This document shows positions 21,352 to 32,754 of a stretch of 64,000 nucleotides of DNA, in pieces. Positions within the stretch are counted from its first letter, which is position 1, and each line of letters starts with the position of its first letter. Below the pieces are notes generated by a model. It ran no database searches, had not been told where the DNA came from, and was given only the letters and a program-made list of their open reading frames with translations. Both the position numbers and the translations under genes were made by a program. The stretch comes from Vibrio coralliilyticus ATCC BAA-450 (GTDB lineage: Bacteria; Pseudomonadota; Gammaproteobacteria; Enterobacterales; Vibrionaceae), in the NCBI RefSeq assembly GCF_000176135.1, contig NZ_ACZN01000012.1, forward strand, positions 79,517 through 143,516. Reading direction: 5' to 3'.

Positions 21352-24135
21352 ATGACAAGATATGGCTTACGCGCCCGCGTTATTACCCTCACACTCGCGC
21401 CGACGTTGATCATTGGCCTGTTACTGAGTGCGTTTTTCTCCTTTAATCGCTATCACGACTTGGAAAAGCAGGTCATCAATTCAGGCTTAAGTATTATTGA
21501 ACCTCTGGCGATTGCCAGCGAAGAGGGACTAAAAAACAACAGCCGCGAATCTGTCCGTCGAATTATCAGTTATGCGCACCGGAAAAACTCAAAGTTTGTT
21601 CGCAGTATCGCCGTCTTCGATTACAACCACGATTTATTCGTTACTTCCAACTTTCATCCGAACTTTGAGTCCCTCACCTTTCCACGCAATGAACCTATTC
21701 CTCTGCTGGTGACGTCTGATCTTCAGGAGAACACACTGATTTTGCGCGCGCCGATCATTGCCGAGTCCGGTTTGATATCGACGCCTAAAGGGCAAGATAC
21801 CAATCCAGCCCTTGGCTACATTGCCGTAGAGCTCGACCTCTCTTCCCTGCGCCTGCAACAGTATCAAGAGATTTTCTCTGCGTTTTTAGTACTGCTCTCC
21901 GGGTTAGGACTATCAGCGGTGTTTGCTTATCGCCTGATGCATGACGTCACCCGACCGATTTCTCATATGAAGAACATGGTCGACAGAATTCGTCGCGGTC
22001 ACCTCGATGTTCGAATTGAAGGTAAGATGCATGGTGAGCTTGATTCTCTCAAAAATGGTATCAACGCCATGGCGGTTTCGCTGTCGGAATACCATGTGGA
22101 GATGCAACACAGTATCGATCAGGCGACTTCGGACTTACGGGAAACACTCGAACAGCTTGAAATTCAGAACGTTGAATTGGATATTGCGAAGAAACGCGCG
22201 CAGGAAGCAGCACGCGTGAAATCCGAGTTCCTTGCCAATATGTCTCATGAGCTTCGCACACCGTTGAATGGCGTGATTGGCTTTACTCGTCAGATGCTCA
22301 AAACCAAATTGACCAACAGCCAAGCGGACTATTTGCAGACCATCGAAAAGTCAGCCAATAACCTGCTCAATATCATCAATGACATTTTGGACTTCTCTAA
22401 ACTGGAAGCAGGCAAGTTGGCACTGGAGAATATTCCGTTTGAGTTCCAGGAAACCCTCGAGGAAGTAGTGAGCTTGCAAGCTACCAGCGCCCATGAAAAA
22501 GGCCTAGAACTAACCCTTAAAGTCGATCCTAAGATCCCGGCAGGCTTAGTTGGTGACCCGCTGCGAATCCAGCAAGTACTCACTAACCTAGTAGGTAACT
22601 CGATCAAATTTACCGAGCGAGGCAACATCGACATCAGTGTCGAGCTGCGTTCTCAAAAAGAAGATGCGGTTGAATTACAGTTTATGGTGCGCGATACCGG
22701 TATTGGTATTTCCGAGCGCCAGCAAGCTCAACTGTTCCAAGCATTCAGTCAAGCAGACGCCAGCATTTCTCGCCGCTACGGCGGGACAGGGCTTGGTCTG
22801 GTCATCACCCAAAAACTCGTGAGTCAGATGGGGGGAGAAATCAGCTTAACCAGCCGCCTGCACCAAGGCTCAACTTTCTGGTTTACGCTCAGACTCAACT
22901 CAACAGACATGCCAGTGAGCGATTTGCTGGAAACTCAAGTACTGCGACAACGCACCCTGCTACTCGTCGAGCCGAACATGCAAGCAGCCTCGGTGACGCA
23001 GCAAACCCTGGTACAAGAAGGGCTAATTGTCACCTACCGCTCATCAATCCCGGAAGAAGCCAGTCAGTTCGATTATGTGCTACTTAATCTCGCACCGAAC
23101 AAAACCAACGAAGCTGAGCTGGTTGAACAGTGGGTGAAGCAAGCCCAGCAATGTGCGCCTCAAGTGGTAGTGGGTATCCCTAGTACTGCTCTGGCTCTGT
23201 CGGATCACCTTATCCAGACACACCATGTTCATTGCATCACCAAGCCATTATCTCGACGAAAACTACTACAAACGTTAGCCGCCAATCAAGAAAGCTTGCC
23301 AATGGTTGAGATTGAACCGGCATACAACGAGACGCTACCGTTAACGGTTATGGCCGTCGATGACAACCCAGCAAACCTGAAACTGATCAGCGCCCTCCTC
23401 CAGGAGCGGGTCGAAAAAGTGGTGACTTGCACCAACGGCCTCGATGCAGTAGCTCAAGCGGAAACCCAGCATTTCGATATCATCCTGATGGACATTCAGA
23501 TGCCACACATGGATGGCGTAACCGCTTGTGGCAAAATCAAGCAAACTGAACTTAATGCCAACACTCCTGTGATCGCCGTCACCGCGCACGCGATGAGTGG
23601 CGAACGTGACAGACTACTCGGAGCGGGCATGGATGATTATCTCACCAAGCCAATTGAAGAACATGTGCTGCAACAAGTGTTAATGCACTGGAACCCAAAT
23701 ACCACGGAATCTGAAATGGAGAAGCTCGACTTGCCGTCCGATGTTGAGCCTTCAGAACACTCTTCGTCAGCAGTGATCGAACATGACAACATCATCATCG
23801 ACTGGCAAGCGGCGCTAAAACAATCCGCCAATAAAGAAGATCTTGCCCGTGATATGTTGCAAATGCTGGTCGACTTTATTCCGGAAGTTAGTAGTGTGGT
23901 TGAAGCAGCGCTGGAAGAAGATGACTTTGACAGCGAAACGCTGGTTCATCACGTACATAAGCTCCACGGCAGCAGCTCATATTGCGGTGTCCCAAGGCTG
24001 AAAAAAGTCTGTGCCACAATAGAGAAAGCTCTGCGTTCAGGTGCAAGCCTAGAAGATATTGAGCCAGAGTTGTTTGAACTGCAAGATGAAATGGAGAAGG
24101 TCACCGCGAGTGCGGCACCTTATTTAGATTCGTAG
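21352..24135 (+). CDS. barA: Hybrid sensor histidine kinase BarA
   Basis: Inner-membrane sensor of 927 residues that phosphorylates the response regulator UvrY/VarA and so controls the Csr system. It has a transmembrane helix near 10-30, a periplasmic domain, a second helix near 174-196, HAMP (about 197-250), HisKA with H299 in [10 protein letters not shown], and HATPase with the N-box near 400-425. A degenerate receiver (about 530-640) lacks the usual phospho-acceptor Asp. A true receiver (about 663-785) has D714 in [11 protein letters not shown], and the HPt domain has H869 in VHKLHGSS. Its 3' end overlaps the opposite acpS gene by 16 bases. Confidence 0.94.
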   Translation: MTRYGLRARVITLTLAPTLIIGLLLSAFFSFNRYHDLEKQVINSGLSIIEPLAIASEEGLKNNSRESVRRIISYAHRKNSKFVRSIAVFDYNHDLFVTSNFHPNFESLTFPRNEPIPLLVTSDLQENTLILRAPIIAESGLISTPKGQDTNPALGYIAVELDLSSLRLQQYQEIFSAFLVLLSGLGLSAVFAYRLMHDVTRPISHMKNMVDRIRRGHLDVRIEGKMHGELDSLKNGINAMAVSLSEYHVEMQHSIDQATSDLRETLEQLEIQNVELDIAKKRAQEAARVKSEFLANMSHELRTPLNGVIGFTRQMLKTKLTNSQADYLQTIEKSANNLLNIINDILDFSKLEAGKLALENIPFEFQETLEEVVSLQATSAHEKGLELTLKVDPKIPAGLVGDPLRIQQVLTNLVGNSIKFTERGNIDISVELRSQKEDAVELQFMVRDTGIGISERQQAQLFQAFSQADASISRRYGGTGLGLVITQKLVSQMGGEISLTSRLHQGSTFWFTLRLNSTDMPVSDLLETQVLRQRTLLLVEPNMQAASVTQQTLVQEGLIVTYRSSIPEEASQFDYVLLNLAPNKTNEAELVEQWVKQAQQCAPQVVVGIPSTALALSDHLIQTHHVHCITKPLSRRKLLQTLAANQESLPMVEIEPAYNETLPLTVMAVDDNPANLKLISALLQERVEKVVTCTNGLDAVAQAETQHFDIILMDIQMPHMDGVTACGKIKQTELNANTPVIAVTAHAMSGERDRLLGAGMDDYLTKPIEEHVLQQVLMHWNPNTTESEMEKLDLPSDVEPSEHSSSAVIEHDNIIIDWQAALKQSANKEDLARDMLQMLVDFIPEVSSVVEAALEEDDFDSETLVHHVHKLHGSSSYCGVPRLKKVCATIEKALRSGASLEDIEPELFELQDEMEKVTASAAPYLDS

Positions 24136-24503
24136 ATAACGGTAGCAACGGCGTAATGACGTTCATCAGAAATAGACAGGTGGATATTCTCCACCTGTTT
24201 TTTTTGGGCAAATTCTAGAGCTTTACCAGACAACGACAAAAGTGGCGCACCGTGCTCATCATTGGTAATGGTGAAGTCATGGAACGTCACCCCCAATGCA
24301 ATGCCAGTTCCCAATGCCTTTGACGCCGCTTCTTTGGCAGCAAAGCGCTTGGCTAAAAAACGCCCCTGCTGCTTCAGCGATTGGAAGCGTTGTAACTCGA
24401 TATCAGTCAAAATACGTCGGGCGAACGCTTCACCACTGCGGGACAGCGCTTTTTCAACACGTTCAATTTCCGCAATATCTGTTCCTAAACCAACGATTGC
24501 CAT
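24120..24503 (-). CDS. acpS: Holo-[acyl carrier protein] synthase
   Basis: Transfers 4'-phosphopantetheine from CoA to apo-ACP. The 127 residues are the normal length. The magnesium-binding motif [13 protein letters not shown] is at the N-terminus and the second signature [13 protein letters not shown] lies near residue 53. It sits 5 bases after pdxJ and is the last gene of the recO-pdxJ-acpS series, with its tail overlapping the barA tail. Confidence 0.96.
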   Translation of the reverse strand: MAIVGLGTDIAEIERVEKALSRSGEAFARRILTDIELQRFQSLKQQGRFLAKRFAAKEAASKALGTGIALGVTFHDFTITNDEHGAPLLSLSGKALEFAQKKQVENIHLSISDERHYAVATVIYESK

Positions 24504-24508
24504 TGTGA

Positions 24509-25240
24509 TTACTTACGCGCTTCTACCATCAGTGCTTTCATATCTGCCACCGCTTTATGCAAGCCATCAAATGCTGCACGACCGATGATAGAATGACCGA
24601 TGTTTAGTTCATAGATTTCAGGGATAGCAGCAATCGGAGCTACGTTATGGTAAGTCAGACCATGGCCTGCATTCACGGTGATACCTAAGTCAGCCGCATA
24701 GCTTGCGCCAGCTGCAATTTTCTTCAGTTCATCTTGCTGATCTTCATCATTCTCAGCATCCGCATAATGACCAGTGTGCAGCTCGATGTAAGGCGCGCCA
24801 CACGCTTTTGCTGCATCAATCTGTTCACGATCAGCATCAATAAACAAAGAAACTTTAATGCCTGCTTCCGTCAGTATTTTGGTTGCCGCTTTAATTTTTT
24901 CTACGTGGCCCGCCACGTCCAAACCACCTTCGGTGGTCAGCTCTTCACGCTTTTCTGGAACCAAACACACGTATTCAGGTTGGGTTTGCAGAGCAATTTC
25001 AACCATCTCATCCGTCACAGCCATTTCAAGATTCATACGAGTTTGGATCGTTTCCCTTAGGATACGTACATCACGATCGACAATATGGCGGCGGTCTTCT
25101 CTAAGGTGAATGGTAATGCCATCTGCTCCAGCACGCTCGGCGACTTCCGCTGCATGAACAGGATCTGGGTACTTAGTACCGCGCGCGTTACGTAATGTGG
25201 CAATGTGATCGATGTTAACACCCAGATAGATTGAGCTCAT
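24509..25240 (-). CDS. pdxJ: Pyridoxine 5'-phosphate synthase
   Basis: Final condensation enzyme of de novo vitamin B6 synthesis: 1-deoxyxylulose 5-phosphate plus aminoacetone phosphate gives pyridoxine 5'-phosphate. The 243 residues show the family N-terminus [17 protein letters not shown], the [16 protein letters not shown] segment and the phosphate-loop region [10 protein letters not shown]. The start codon overlaps the recO stop by four bases (ATGA), indicating translational coupling. Confidence 0.97.
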   Translation of the reverse strand: MSSIYLGVNIDHIATLRNARGTKYPDPVHAAEVAERAGADGITIHLREDRRHIVDRDVRILRETIQTRMNLEMAVTDEMVEIALQTQPEYVCLVPEKREELTTEGGLDVAGHVEKIKAATKILTEAGIKVSLFIDADREQIDAAKACGAPYIELHTGHYADAENDEDQQDELKKIAAGASYAADLGITVNAGHGLTYHNVAPIAAIPEIYELNIGHSIIGRAAFDGLHKAVADMKALMVEARK

Positions 25241-25965
25241 TTTCCAATACTCCGTGATTTGGGCGCTAAGATTTGCATAAATAGCTCCCGACTCTTTAAT
25301 GGTTTGCCGCCAAGATACGGCTTTAATGCTATACGTGTAAAGCGTTTTGCCGCTTTAAGTTGTTCTTTTGTGGTGAACCTTCGTTCACTAATCGCAATCA
25401 GTTCATTCCCGACGAAAGTCAGATTGTCACGTCGAACTGAAGCGATAAATCCCTTCTGCTCTCGATATCGATAGGTCATCTCAGGTTCAATCGGCTCTCC
25501 AGTACCCGCGCAATGCAGAAAGTCGACGCCATACCCCATTGCAGACAGCAGTGCCAGTTCAAAACGACGCAATGCCGGTTCCGGATTCTCACACTGAGCC
25601 AGTTCAGTAAGAGCATGCAGGTAATCATGAAACAGGGCTGGCATTGACACTTCCGCCATCAGCACTCGGCCAATCAACTCGTTGACATACATGGCGGAAT
25701 AAAGGTTGATCCCCGTCAGTGGCAAGCCCAGACTGATCGGCTCCGCTTGACGCAGTGTCTTCATCGATCCTTTACCCGACCACTTAAGTAATAGAGGCGT
25801 AAAAGGCTGCAACGCTCCTTTGAGGTTTGAGCGTTTACTGCGCGCACCTTTAGACATTAAAGTGACACGACCGAACTCCTCACTAAAAACATCGAGAATT
25901 AAACTCGACTCACTGTAAGGGCGACGGTGAAGAACAAAGCAGCGCTGTAAGCCTTCTGAGGTCAT
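25237..25965 (-). CDS. recO: DNA repair protein RecO
   Basis: Cytoplasmic recombination mediator of 242 residues that loads RecA with RecR on SSB-coated DNA. The N-terminal OB fold is recognisable ([30 protein letters not shown]), followed by the helical domain. Order era-recO-pdxJ-acpS is conserved in gammaproteobacteria. Here a strong terminator (25995-26020) separates recO from era, so recO may start a separate transcript. Confidence 0.93.
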   Translation of the reverse strand: MTSEGLQRCFVLHRRPYSESSLILDVFSEEFGRVTLMSKGARSKRSNLKGALQPFTPLLLKWSGKGSMKTLRQAEPISLGLPLTGINLYSAMYVNELIGRVLMAEVSMPALFHDYLHALTELAQCENPEPALRRFELALLSAMGYGVDFLHCAGTGEPIEPEMTYRYREQKGFIASVRRDNLTFVGNELIAISERRFTTKEQLKAAKRFTRIALKPYLGGKPLKSRELFMQILAPKSRSIGK

Positions 25966-25990
25966 AGAGATTGCCAGATGAATGTTACAT

Positions 25991-26020
25991 AAAAAATAAG
26001 GAGCCTGATGGCTCCTTATT
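25991..26020 (-). terminator. Terminator after era
   Basis: Perfect 11-bp stem AATAAGGAGCC/GGCTCCTTATT (25995-26005/26010-26020) with a four-base loop and T-rich minus-strand tail, 39 bases after the era stop. Confidence 0.85.
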
Positions 26021-26058
26021 CTAACTCATGTTGGAGCGAAGTGAATTCGCTGCCAAGC

Positions 26059-27033
26059 TTATAAATCGTCGATGTAGCCCAATGAACGCAATGCACGTTC
26101 ATCATCAGCCCAGCCAGATTTCACTTTAACCCACGTTTCTAGATACACTTTACGGCCGAACAGTTCTTCCATGTCCAGACGAGCTTCACGGCCTATGGTC
26201 TTAATTTTCTCACCGCCTTTACCAATCACCATTTTTTTCTGGCCATTACGTTCAACCAGAATCAGTGCATTGATATGGAAGCCATCAGTTTCAGGGTTGT
26301 AATCGAAACGTTCAATTTCTACCGTCACCGAATAAGGTAACTCTTCACCTGTGAAGCGCATGAGTTTCTCACGTACAATTTCCGACGCCATAAAGCGCTG
26401 AGAACGGTCAGTAACATACTCTTCTGGGAAGTGATGGGCCGCTTTTGGCAGATGCTCACGTACATGCTTACGTAGAACATCGATATTTTTGCCTTGCTTC
26501 GCGGAGATAGGCACCACATCAACGAATTCCATCTTCTTCGACATGTCCATCATGTGCAGCATAACGTCGTTACGGTCTTGTACGTTATCGACTTTGTTGA
26601 CACACAATACCACTGGGAAGTTCGACTTCTGCAGCTTAGTCAGCACCATTTCGTCGTCTTTGGTCCAGTGAGTACCATCAACAAGGAAAAACACTAGGTT
26701 CACATCACTCAATGATGAGTTGGCAGCGCGGTTCATTAAGCGGTTGATCGCACGCTTTTCTTCAATGTGAAGACCTGGAGTATCGACATAAATCGCCTGA
26801 TAATCGCCTTCAGTATCGACACCCATAATGCGGTGGCGTGTTGTTTGGGGCTTACGAGAAGTGATCGAAATTTTTTGCCCAAGAATTCGGTTCAGTAGCG
26901 TTGATTTACCCACGTTTGGACGACCAACAATAGCAACAAAGCCACAATGTTGGTTTTCCGGTGAACTCACTTCACCACTCGATGAGAAAAACGCATCGAT
27001 ATCGAATTCGTTGTTATCTGTTGAATCAGTCAT
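26059..27033 (-). CDS. era: GTPase Era
   Basis: Essential GTPase for 30S maturation that binds the 16S 3' end and the inner membrane. The GTPase domain has G1 [10 protein letters not shown]2 around the [11 protein letters not shown] switch, G3 DTPG and G4 NKVD. A C-terminal KH domain contains [17 protein letters not shown]. At 324 residues it is about 23 longer than the E. coli protein, because an acidic, disordered N-terminus ([14 protein letters not shown]) precedes the GTPase fold. The start overlaps the rnc stop by 8 bases. Confidence 0.96.
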   Translation of the reverse strand: MTDSTDNNEFDIDAFFSSSGEVSSPENQHCGFVAIVGRPNVGKSTLLNRILGQKISITSRKPQTTRHRIMGVDTEGDYQAIYVDTPGLHIEEKRAINRLMNRAANSSLSDVNLVFFLVDGTHWTKDDEMVLTKLQKSNFPVVLCVNKVDNVQDRNDVMLHMMDMSKKMEFVDVVPISAKQGKNIDVLRKHVREHLPKAAHHFPEEYVTDRSQRFMASEIVREKLMRFTGEELPYSVTVEIERFDYNPETDGFHINALILVERNGQKKMVIGKGGEKIKTIGREARLDMEELFGRKVYLETWVKVKSGWADDERALRSLGYIDDL

Positions 27034-27703
27034 TGCTCAGTTGCTCTAGTGCTAGTTCCGCAGCCGCTTGTTCTGCCTTGCGGCGGCTGGTGCCTTTACC
27101 TATTACAGGCGATCCGACACCTGCGACTTCACACGACACAGTAAACTGCTGGTTGTGTGCTTCACCTTTAATATTAGTCACTGTGTAGACAGGCAGTGGT
27201 TTTCTTCGCCCTTGTAGGAACTCTTGAAGACGCGTTTTAGGGTCTTTCTGAGAAACACCCGGTTGAATCGCTTCAAGGCGTTGCTTATACCAGCTAAGGA
27301 TAATGCCACGCACCACTTCAATATCACTGTCTAGGTAGATTGCACCTATGATAGCTTCAACAGCGTCAGCCAGAATTGAGTCACGACGGAAGCCGCCACT
27401 CTTCAATTCACCTGGACCTAATTTTAAGTGATCTCCTAGTTCGAATTCTCGACCTAGCTCCGCCAGCGTATTACCACGAACAAGTGTCGCACGCATACGG
27501 CTCATGTCCCCTTCATTCACTTTCGGGAAACGGTGATAAAGATCGTCAGCAATGACAAAACTTAAAATTGAATCGCCCAGAAACTCAAGACGCTCATTAT
27601 GTTTTCCATGAGCACTGCGGTGAGTCAGCGCTAAGTTAATAAGCTCTGCATCATTGAACTGATAGCCGAGCTTTTTCTCTAGTTTGGCAATAGGAGAATT
27701 CAT
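27026..27703 (-). CDS. rnc: Ribonuclease III
   Basis: Double-strand-specific endonuclease of 225 residues that processes rRNA precursors and regulates mRNAs. The catalytic signature [11 protein letters not shown], with the second acidic motif ([13 protein letters not shown]), forms the RNase III domain (about 1-150). A dsRNA-binding domain (about 155-222) ends in the [11 protein letters not shown] helix. It lies between lepB and era as in E. coli. A 7-bp hairpin in the 82-base gap before it (27747-27765) could be a processing or attenuation site. Confidence 0.97.
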   Translation of the reverse strand: MNSPIAKLEKKLGYQFNDAELINLALTHRSAHGKHNERLEFLGDSILSFVIADDLYHRFPKVNEGDMSRMRATLVRGNTLAELGREFELGDHLKLGPGELKSGGFRRDSILADAVEAIIGAIYLDSDIEVVRGIILSWYKQRLEAIQPGVSQKDPKTRLQEFLQGRRKPLPVYTVTNIKGEAHNQQFTVSCEVAGVGSPVIGKGTSRRKAEQAAAELALEQLSND

Positions 27704-27785
27704 GCTCTCTCATTAAATTGTTTTTCATTCTCTATAGTTGAGTTGACGCAGCCAAGACGGCTGCGACATCAAATATAACGAGAAA

Positions 27786-28682
27786 TTAGTTAATACCACC
27801 GATGCGGTTAAACCTAACACCAGTTGGGATCCATGATGGTAAGAAGCTATCTGCACTGCGTTCGAACTCGAAGCTGATCCAGATACCAACCGCTTTACCA
27901 ACCAGATTCGCCTCTGGAACAAAGCCCCAGTAGCGGCTGTCTGCACTGTTGTCACGGTTATCACCCATCACAAAGTACTGACCTTCTGGCACAACCCACT
28001 CATTAACACCACCACGTGGCTGATAAGCCGACACGCGATCGCGGCGTAATGGGTTCACCAAAATTTGGTGTTCAACTTCACCCAGTTTTTCATTCAGTTG
28101 AATCAGTGGCACACCATCTTGGATAAATGGGCTTTCTTCCACATTCGACAACGGCACCTGAGTACATTGGCTTTCGCCTTTAGGTTGAACACACACTTCT
28201 TTCTTGCTGCTGTAACGCACCGTATCACCCGGTAGGCCAACAACGCGCTTGATGTAGTCAATGTTTGGCTGAGGTGGGTATTTGAATACTACGATGTCAC
28301 CACGCTCTGGCTTACCCGTTTCAACCAGTTGTGTACGCCACACTGGGTCCTTTAGACCGTATGCGTATTTCTCAACCAGAATAAAATCCCCAACCAGTAA
28401 GGTCGGCATCATTGAGCCTGAAGGAATTTGGAACGGTTCGTAGATAAACGAGCGCAATACCAAAACAGCCGCAATGACAGGGAAAATTGAAACACTGTTT
28501 TCAATCCACCATGGCTGCTTTTCCACTTGTTCAGCAGTTGCAGTATCCAGTCCGTTTGTCTGAGCTTCAACTGCAGCGAGTTTAGTCTGACGTTTCTTCG
28601 CAAACACCAGCTTTTCCAACACCCAAACAATACCAGTGACCAGAGTGACAATAACCAAGATCAGTGAAAATGTATTTGCCAT
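27786..28682 (-). CDS. lepB: Signal peptidase I
   Basis: Inner-membrane serine protease of 298 residues that removes Sec and Tat signal peptides on the periplasmic side. Two N-terminal membrane segments (about 4-22 and 62-80) precede the catalytic domain. The nucleophile serine is in FQIPSGSMMPTL, the general-base lysine in DYIKRVVGLPGD, and the conserved box GDNRDNSADSRYWGFV is present. It sits between lepA and rnc on the same strand. Confidence 0.97.
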   Translation of the reverse strand: MANTFSLILVIVTLVTGIVWVLEKLVFAKKRQTKLAAVEAQTNGLDTATAEQVEKQPWWIENSVSIFPVIAAVLVLRSFIYEPFQIPSGSMMPTLLVGDFILVEKYAYGLKDPVWRTQLVETGKPERGDIVVFKYPPQPNIDYIKRVVGLPGDTVRYSSKKEVCVQPKGESQCTQVPLSNVEESPFIQDGVPLIQLNEKLGEVEHQILVNPLRRDRVSAYQPRGGVNEWVVPEGQYFVMGDNRDNSADSRYWGFVPEANLVGKAVGIWISFEFERSADSFLPSWIPTGVRFNRIGGIN

Positions 28683-28770
28683 TGACTTCCCTTACCTCAA
28701 AAATACGAAAGTGAAAGAGCCGAAACCCTTTCACTTAACAAGTTCTTATATTGAGTCGTTACCCAACAAA

Positions 28771-30564
28771 TTAATCTTTACCTACGTGTAAGATCGCTAA
28801 GAAGGCTTCTTGAGGCAGCTCTACGTTACCGATCTGCTTCATACGTTTCTTACCTTCTTTCTGCTTCTTCAGTAGCTTCTTTTTACGGCTCACGTCACCG
28901 CCATAACATTTTGCGATTACGTTCTTACGTAGCTGTTTAACCGTTGAACGCGCAATAATATGGTTACCAATCGCAGCCTGAATCGCAATATCAAACATCT
29001 GACGTGGAATGAATTCTTTCATCTTCTCTACGAGCTGACGGCCACGAGTCTGAGATTGATCTTTGTGCGTAATCAATGCCAGTGCGTCCACTTTATCGCC
29101 GTTAAGAAGTACATCAACACGAACCATGTTAGACGCTTCAAAACGCTGGAAGTTATAATCCAGAGACGCATAACCACGAGACGTTGACTTCAGACGATCA
29201 AAGAAATCGAGTACCACTTCCGCCATCGGAATATCGTAAGTCACAGCTACTTGGTTACCGTGATAAACCATATCAACCTGAACACCACGCTTCTCAACAC
29301 ATAGAGTAATCACATTACCTAAGTAATCTGAAGGTACAAGGATGTTACAACGCGCAATCGGCTCACGAATTTCTTCGATATCATTCACTGCTGGTAGCTT
29401 AGCTGGGCTATCAACGTAAAGAATTTCGCCATCCGTTTGCTCTACTTCGTACACTACCGTTGGCGCAGTGGTAATCAGGTCGAGATCGTACTCACGCTCC
29501 AGACGCTCTTGGATGATTTCCATATGCAGCATGCCGAGGAAACCACAGCGGAAACCAAAGCCTAGAGCAGCTGAGTTTTCTGGTTCATAGAACAGAGACG
29601 CATCGTTTAGACTCAGTTTACCTAGTGCATCACGGAAGTTTTCATAGTCATCCGAAGAGACTGGGAATAATCCGGCGTATACCTGAGGCTTCACTTTCTT
29701 AAACCCTGGTAGCGGATCTTCACAACCGTGCTTAGCTAGCGTTAGCGTATCACCAACAGGCGCACCTAGGATATCTTTGATACCACAGACAACCCAACCT
29801 ACTTCACCCGTTTGCAGTTCCGTCGTGTCTTCCTGCTTAGGTGTGAAGATACCAAGACGATCCACACCCCAAACTTGGCCAGTGCTCATCACCTTGATCT
29901 TATCGTTCTTCTTCAGGACACCATTTTTAATACGGACCAGAGAGACAACACCTAGGTAGTTATCAAACCAAGAGTCAATGATCAAAGCTTGCAGTGGCGC
30001 TTCTGGATCACCTTCTGGTGCCGGAATCGCAGAGACGATGTTTTCTAGTACGTCTTCAATACCTAGGCCCGTCTTAGCCGAACAGCGCGTGGCTTCCATC
30101 GCATCGATGCCAACAATTTCTTCGATCTCTTCTGCTACTCGCTCAGGATCCGCAGCAGGTAGATCGATCTTGTTCAGAATTGGTACCACTTCCAGATCCA
30201 TTTCGATCGCGGTATAGCAGTTAGCCAACGTCTGAGCTTCAACACCCTGACCAGCATCAACCACCAGCAACGCACCTTCACATGCCGCTAGAGAGCGAGA
30301 AACTTCGTAGGCGAAGTCAACGTGCCCTGGAGTATCGATGAAGTTCAATTGGTAGGTTTCACCGTCTTTAGCGGTATAGTTGAGTGTCACACTTTGAGAT
30401 TTAATAGTGATGCCACGCTCACGTTCAAGGTCCATGGAGTCCAGAACCTGAGCTGCCATTTCACGGTCACTCAATCCACCACAGTCTTGGATCAAACGGT
30501 CTGATAGGGTCGACTTACCATGGTCGATGTGGGCGATAATCGAAAAGTTACGAATGTGCTTCAT
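28771..30564 (-). CDS. lepA: Elongation factor 4 (LepA)
   Basis: Ribosome-binding translational GTPase of 597 residues, the standard length. The GTP-binding motifs are [18 protein letters not shown] and NKIDLP, followed by EF-G-like domains and the LepA-specific C-terminal domain with [23 protein letters not shown]. It lies between rseC and lepB, the conserved rpoE-rseABC-lepA-lepB order. Confidence 0.98.
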   Translation of the reverse strand: MKHIRNFSIIAHIDHGKSTLSDRLIQDCGGLSDREMAAQVLDSMDLERERGITIKSQSVTLNYTAKDGETYQLNFIDTPGHVDFAYEVSRSLAACEGALLVVDAGQGVEAQTLANCYTAIEMDLEVVPILNKIDLPAADPERVAEEIEEIVGIDAMEATRCSAKTGLGIEDVLENIVSAIPAPEGDPEAPLQALIIDSWFDNYLGVVSLVRIKNGVLKKNDKIKVMSTGQVWGVDRLGIFTPKQEDTTELQTGEVGWVVCGIKDILGAPVGDTLTLAKHGCEDPLPGFKKVKPQVYAGLFPVSSDDYENFRDALGKLSLNDASLFYEPENSAALGFGFRCGFLGMLHMEIIQERLEREYDLDLITTAPTVVYEVEQTDGEILYVDSPAKLPAVNDIEEIREPIARCNILVPSDYLGNVITLCVEKRGVQVDMVYHGNQVAVTYDIPMAEVVLDFFDRLKSTSRGYASLDYNFQRFEASNMVRVDVLLNGDKVDALALITHKDQSQTRGRQLVEKMKEFIPRQMFDIAIQAAIGNHIIARSTVKQLRKNVIAKCYGGDVSRKKKLLKKQKEGKKRMKQIGNVELPQEAFLAILHVGKD

Positions 30565-30669
30565 GATTTGGTGTGACTAAACTCTTTAAAATAGGGACAT
30601 AAGAAAGCCGTCTTGTGACGGCGTTTCAATCAAGTTGGCAGATTCTACCCAATTTCTGTGCACTTCGCA

Positions 30670-31140
30670 CTAGCTAATTGGATCTCCCAAAACCCGAAGT
30701 AATATGACTTCTCGCAGCGACTGGCGTTCAAAATTAACGGCCAGACTTTTTGCGCCATAAATGCCTGCCACAGTAAAGATAGCAGATGTCAGGATAGCAA
30801 TACCTTCGCCAAGACCAAACGCAGGCGCTAATAGCCACTGTCCAACCGCAGCGCCTAGAATCATGGCAAACAACGGCACTAGATAAACCACTGCGGCCGA
30901 TTGCAGCAGGCTTTTTTCCGGCAAGCCGATTTCCACCACCTGACCTTCTTTAACCCGTTTGCTGGTCACTAGGTGCCAGTGCAGAGACTTGTTTCCCACC
31001 GCTTTTGAGACAATACCGGTACCACAGCTTTTTTGCGACGAGCAGCTGCTGCAGCTGGTTTGCTGTTCACAACTCAGCTCCACATCATAGCCCTTAGGCC
31101 CTGATTTCACTGCAGATACTGTCGCTAAAGCGGTCATCAT
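30670..31140 (-). CDS. rseC: RseC, sigma-E operon / SoxR-reducing membrane protein
   Basis: Inner-membrane protein of 156 residues. The cytoplasmic N-terminus has a cysteine cluster (C..QTSCSSCSSQKSCGTG, about residues 24-42) typical of the RseC/MucC family and able to hold an iron-sulfur centre. Two transmembrane helices follow (about 80-98 and 105-125). The family modulates the sigma-E pathway and, in E. coli with Rsx, the reduction of SoxR. It is the last gene of rpoE-rseABC, and its start overlaps the rseB stop (ATGA). Confidence 0.92.
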   Translation of the reverse strand: MMTALATVSAVKSGPKGYDVELSCEQQTSCSSCSSQKSCGTGIVSKAVGNKSLHWHLVTSKRVKEGQVVEIGLPEKSLLQSAAVVYLVPLFAMILGAAVGQWLLAPAFGLGEGIAILTSAIFTVAGIYGAKSLAVNFERQSLREVILLRVLGDPIS

Positions 31141-32102
31141 TGCGTGGCACTCGCTTGTTTATTGATGGTGACCGATTGAGCAATTCGCTTAGCGGTTGCT
31201 GGCGGAATATCTCCGATCACAGAGATCTCTTTGTCACCTTTTACGAAGCTATGAAGTGTGCGACGCCCTTGACGAACCAGTTGGCCTTTAAGTGAGTAAT
31301 TGTCACTCTCAGACACATAGATGGAAAAACTGAACAGACCATCAGTGTACATCTGAGTTTCGACCATGCGGTTAGTATTCGCCATTCGATAACGGTTCAA
31401 CTCTTTGGATTCAAACCCTTTCGGAATCCAACCGACCGTCCAAAAGCTTTTCTCTAGCTCGCCTTTTGGCAGGGACAATACGTCGGGCAATTTAACGGTA
31501 TTCAAACCGCTAAGAATGTCAGAAATCTGATCATTGACGCTATAGGAAATGGTGCGGAACTGTTCCAGCACTTCGCCATCACGATCAACCAGATCAGCTC
31601 TTAGTGGAAGCTTAGTTTGCTCATCGATCCACAGGATATAGGAATAGCGTAACCCGTCTTTCGGAGCAATTCTCAATACTTGGCAAGCCGCACCCGCTTC
31701 ACGCGCTCGACCGACTTGAATAAAGTCGTAAATCTCACTCAGCTCATCAACATTAGAATTTAGAAGCGGGATAGTCGGGGCAACCATGTTACCGGACTCA
31801 ATGGTAAACGGCTCAACACCAGGCTCAATGTAACTGACCTCATCACCTCGGCGAATCACTTCACGTACAGGTCCACTTAGATAAACAAGGTGAGCGAGTT
31901 GCTGACCTTCGCTGCGAGCGTGGCGATACAGCAAAGGTTCGATGCTGTTTTTCTTAATCAGGATATAAGACAGTTCATAATTGAGATGCTGACTGGCTTC
32001 GTTCATTTGATGCAACAAAGCCTCTGCAGGTTTTTCTTCTGCAAAGGCTAGTGGCGAACTCAAACTGAACAGTGTCAGCGCACTGATCAGAAATTTTCTC
32101 AT
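31137..32102 (-). CDS. rseB: Sigma-E regulator RseB
   Basis: Periplasmic protein of 321 residues that binds RseA and protects it from DegS until mislocalised lipopolysaccharide releases it. A signal peptide (residues 1-21, ending AFA|EE) is followed by the N-terminal LolA-like domain and the smaller C-terminal MucB/RseB domain. It overlaps rseA and rseC by four bases at each end, indicating tight coupling. Confidence 0.94.
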   Translation of the reverse strand: MRKFLISALTLFSLSSPLAFAEEKPAEALLHQMNEASQHLNYELSYILIKKNSIEPLLYRHARSEGQQLAHLVYLSGPVREVIRRGDEVSYIEPGVEPFTIESGNMVAPTIPLLNSNVDELSEIYDFIQVGRAREAGAACQVLRIAPKDGLRYSYILWIDEQTKLPLRADLVDRDGEVLEQFRTISYSVNDQISDILSGLNTVKLPDVLSLPKGELEKSFWTVGWIPKGFESKELNRYRMANTNRMVETQMYTDGLFSFSIYVSESDNYSLKGQLVRQGRRTLHSFVKGDKEISVIGDIPPATAKRIAQSVTINKQASATQ

Positions 32103-32728
32103 TCAACTACCGTTTCTGGGTTGTCATTATGCTCTACAGCGTTATCGCTATTGAGGCGAAGCTGTAATTCATAGTCTTGAAGCATGGCGTTAATTCGACG
32201 GCGCTGCTCTTGCACGTTAGTTTCACTTGACGCTGTTGGCTGTTCCACCGAAGAACGTGTCAAGCTCACTGGTTCAGCACTGCCTGCAAATGGAATCGTC
32301 TGCAGAACAGGCAATTGCTCCGCTTCCGGTTGGCTAGGGTCGCTACCACCATATTGTTGTACGCCTAAGATCACAGCAAGTGACACACACGCGGCAACCG
32401 CCACCTGACCAAATTGGCTGAGCCAAGCTGGCAACTGACGACGCGCTTGAGAAGGCGTCGGCTGCGCTTCTATGCGTTGTTCATTAATGTCGGCAATCTT
32501 GCCAGAGGTGAACGTTGAATGCGCGGGCTCATCTTCTAGCGCAAGTGCAACGCTGTCTGCAATGTTCCACTCCGGTTTCTCCGGTGCTTCACCTCGCATC
32601 ACATCACCAATTAAATGGTAATTTTTCCAGGTTTGTAGGCTAGCTTGGTCTTGCTCTAATTCACCGATTAAAGCCTTATCGACCAACTCTCCATCCATGA
32701 GTGCTGAAAGTTTCTCTTTGTCAGCCAT
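32099..32728 (-). CDS. rseA: Anti-sigma-E factor RseA
   Basis: Single-pass inner-membrane anti-sigma factor of 209 residues. The N-terminal cytoplasmic domain starts MADKEKLSALMDGE, matching the RseA sigma-binding domain. The transmembrane helix lies near residues 107-124 (VAVAACVSLAVILGV), followed by a periplasmic tail rich in Q, S and E that RseB binds. The start at 32728 is chosen by similarity; an ATG at 32740 would add four residues. It is 26 bases after rpoE. Confidence 0.94.
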   Translation of the reverse strand: MADKEKLSALMDGELVDKALIGELEQDQASLQTWKNYHLIGDVMRGEAPEKPEWNIADSVALALEDEPAHSTFTSGKIADINEQRIEAQPTPSQARRQLPAWLSQFGQVAVAACVSLAVILGVQQYGGSDPSQPEAEQLPVLQTIPFAGSAEPVSLTRSSVEQPTASSETNVQEQRRRINAMLQDYELQLRLNSDNAVEHNDNPETVVE

Positions 32729-32754
32729 TCTTTTCACCATTAACGTTACTGGTA

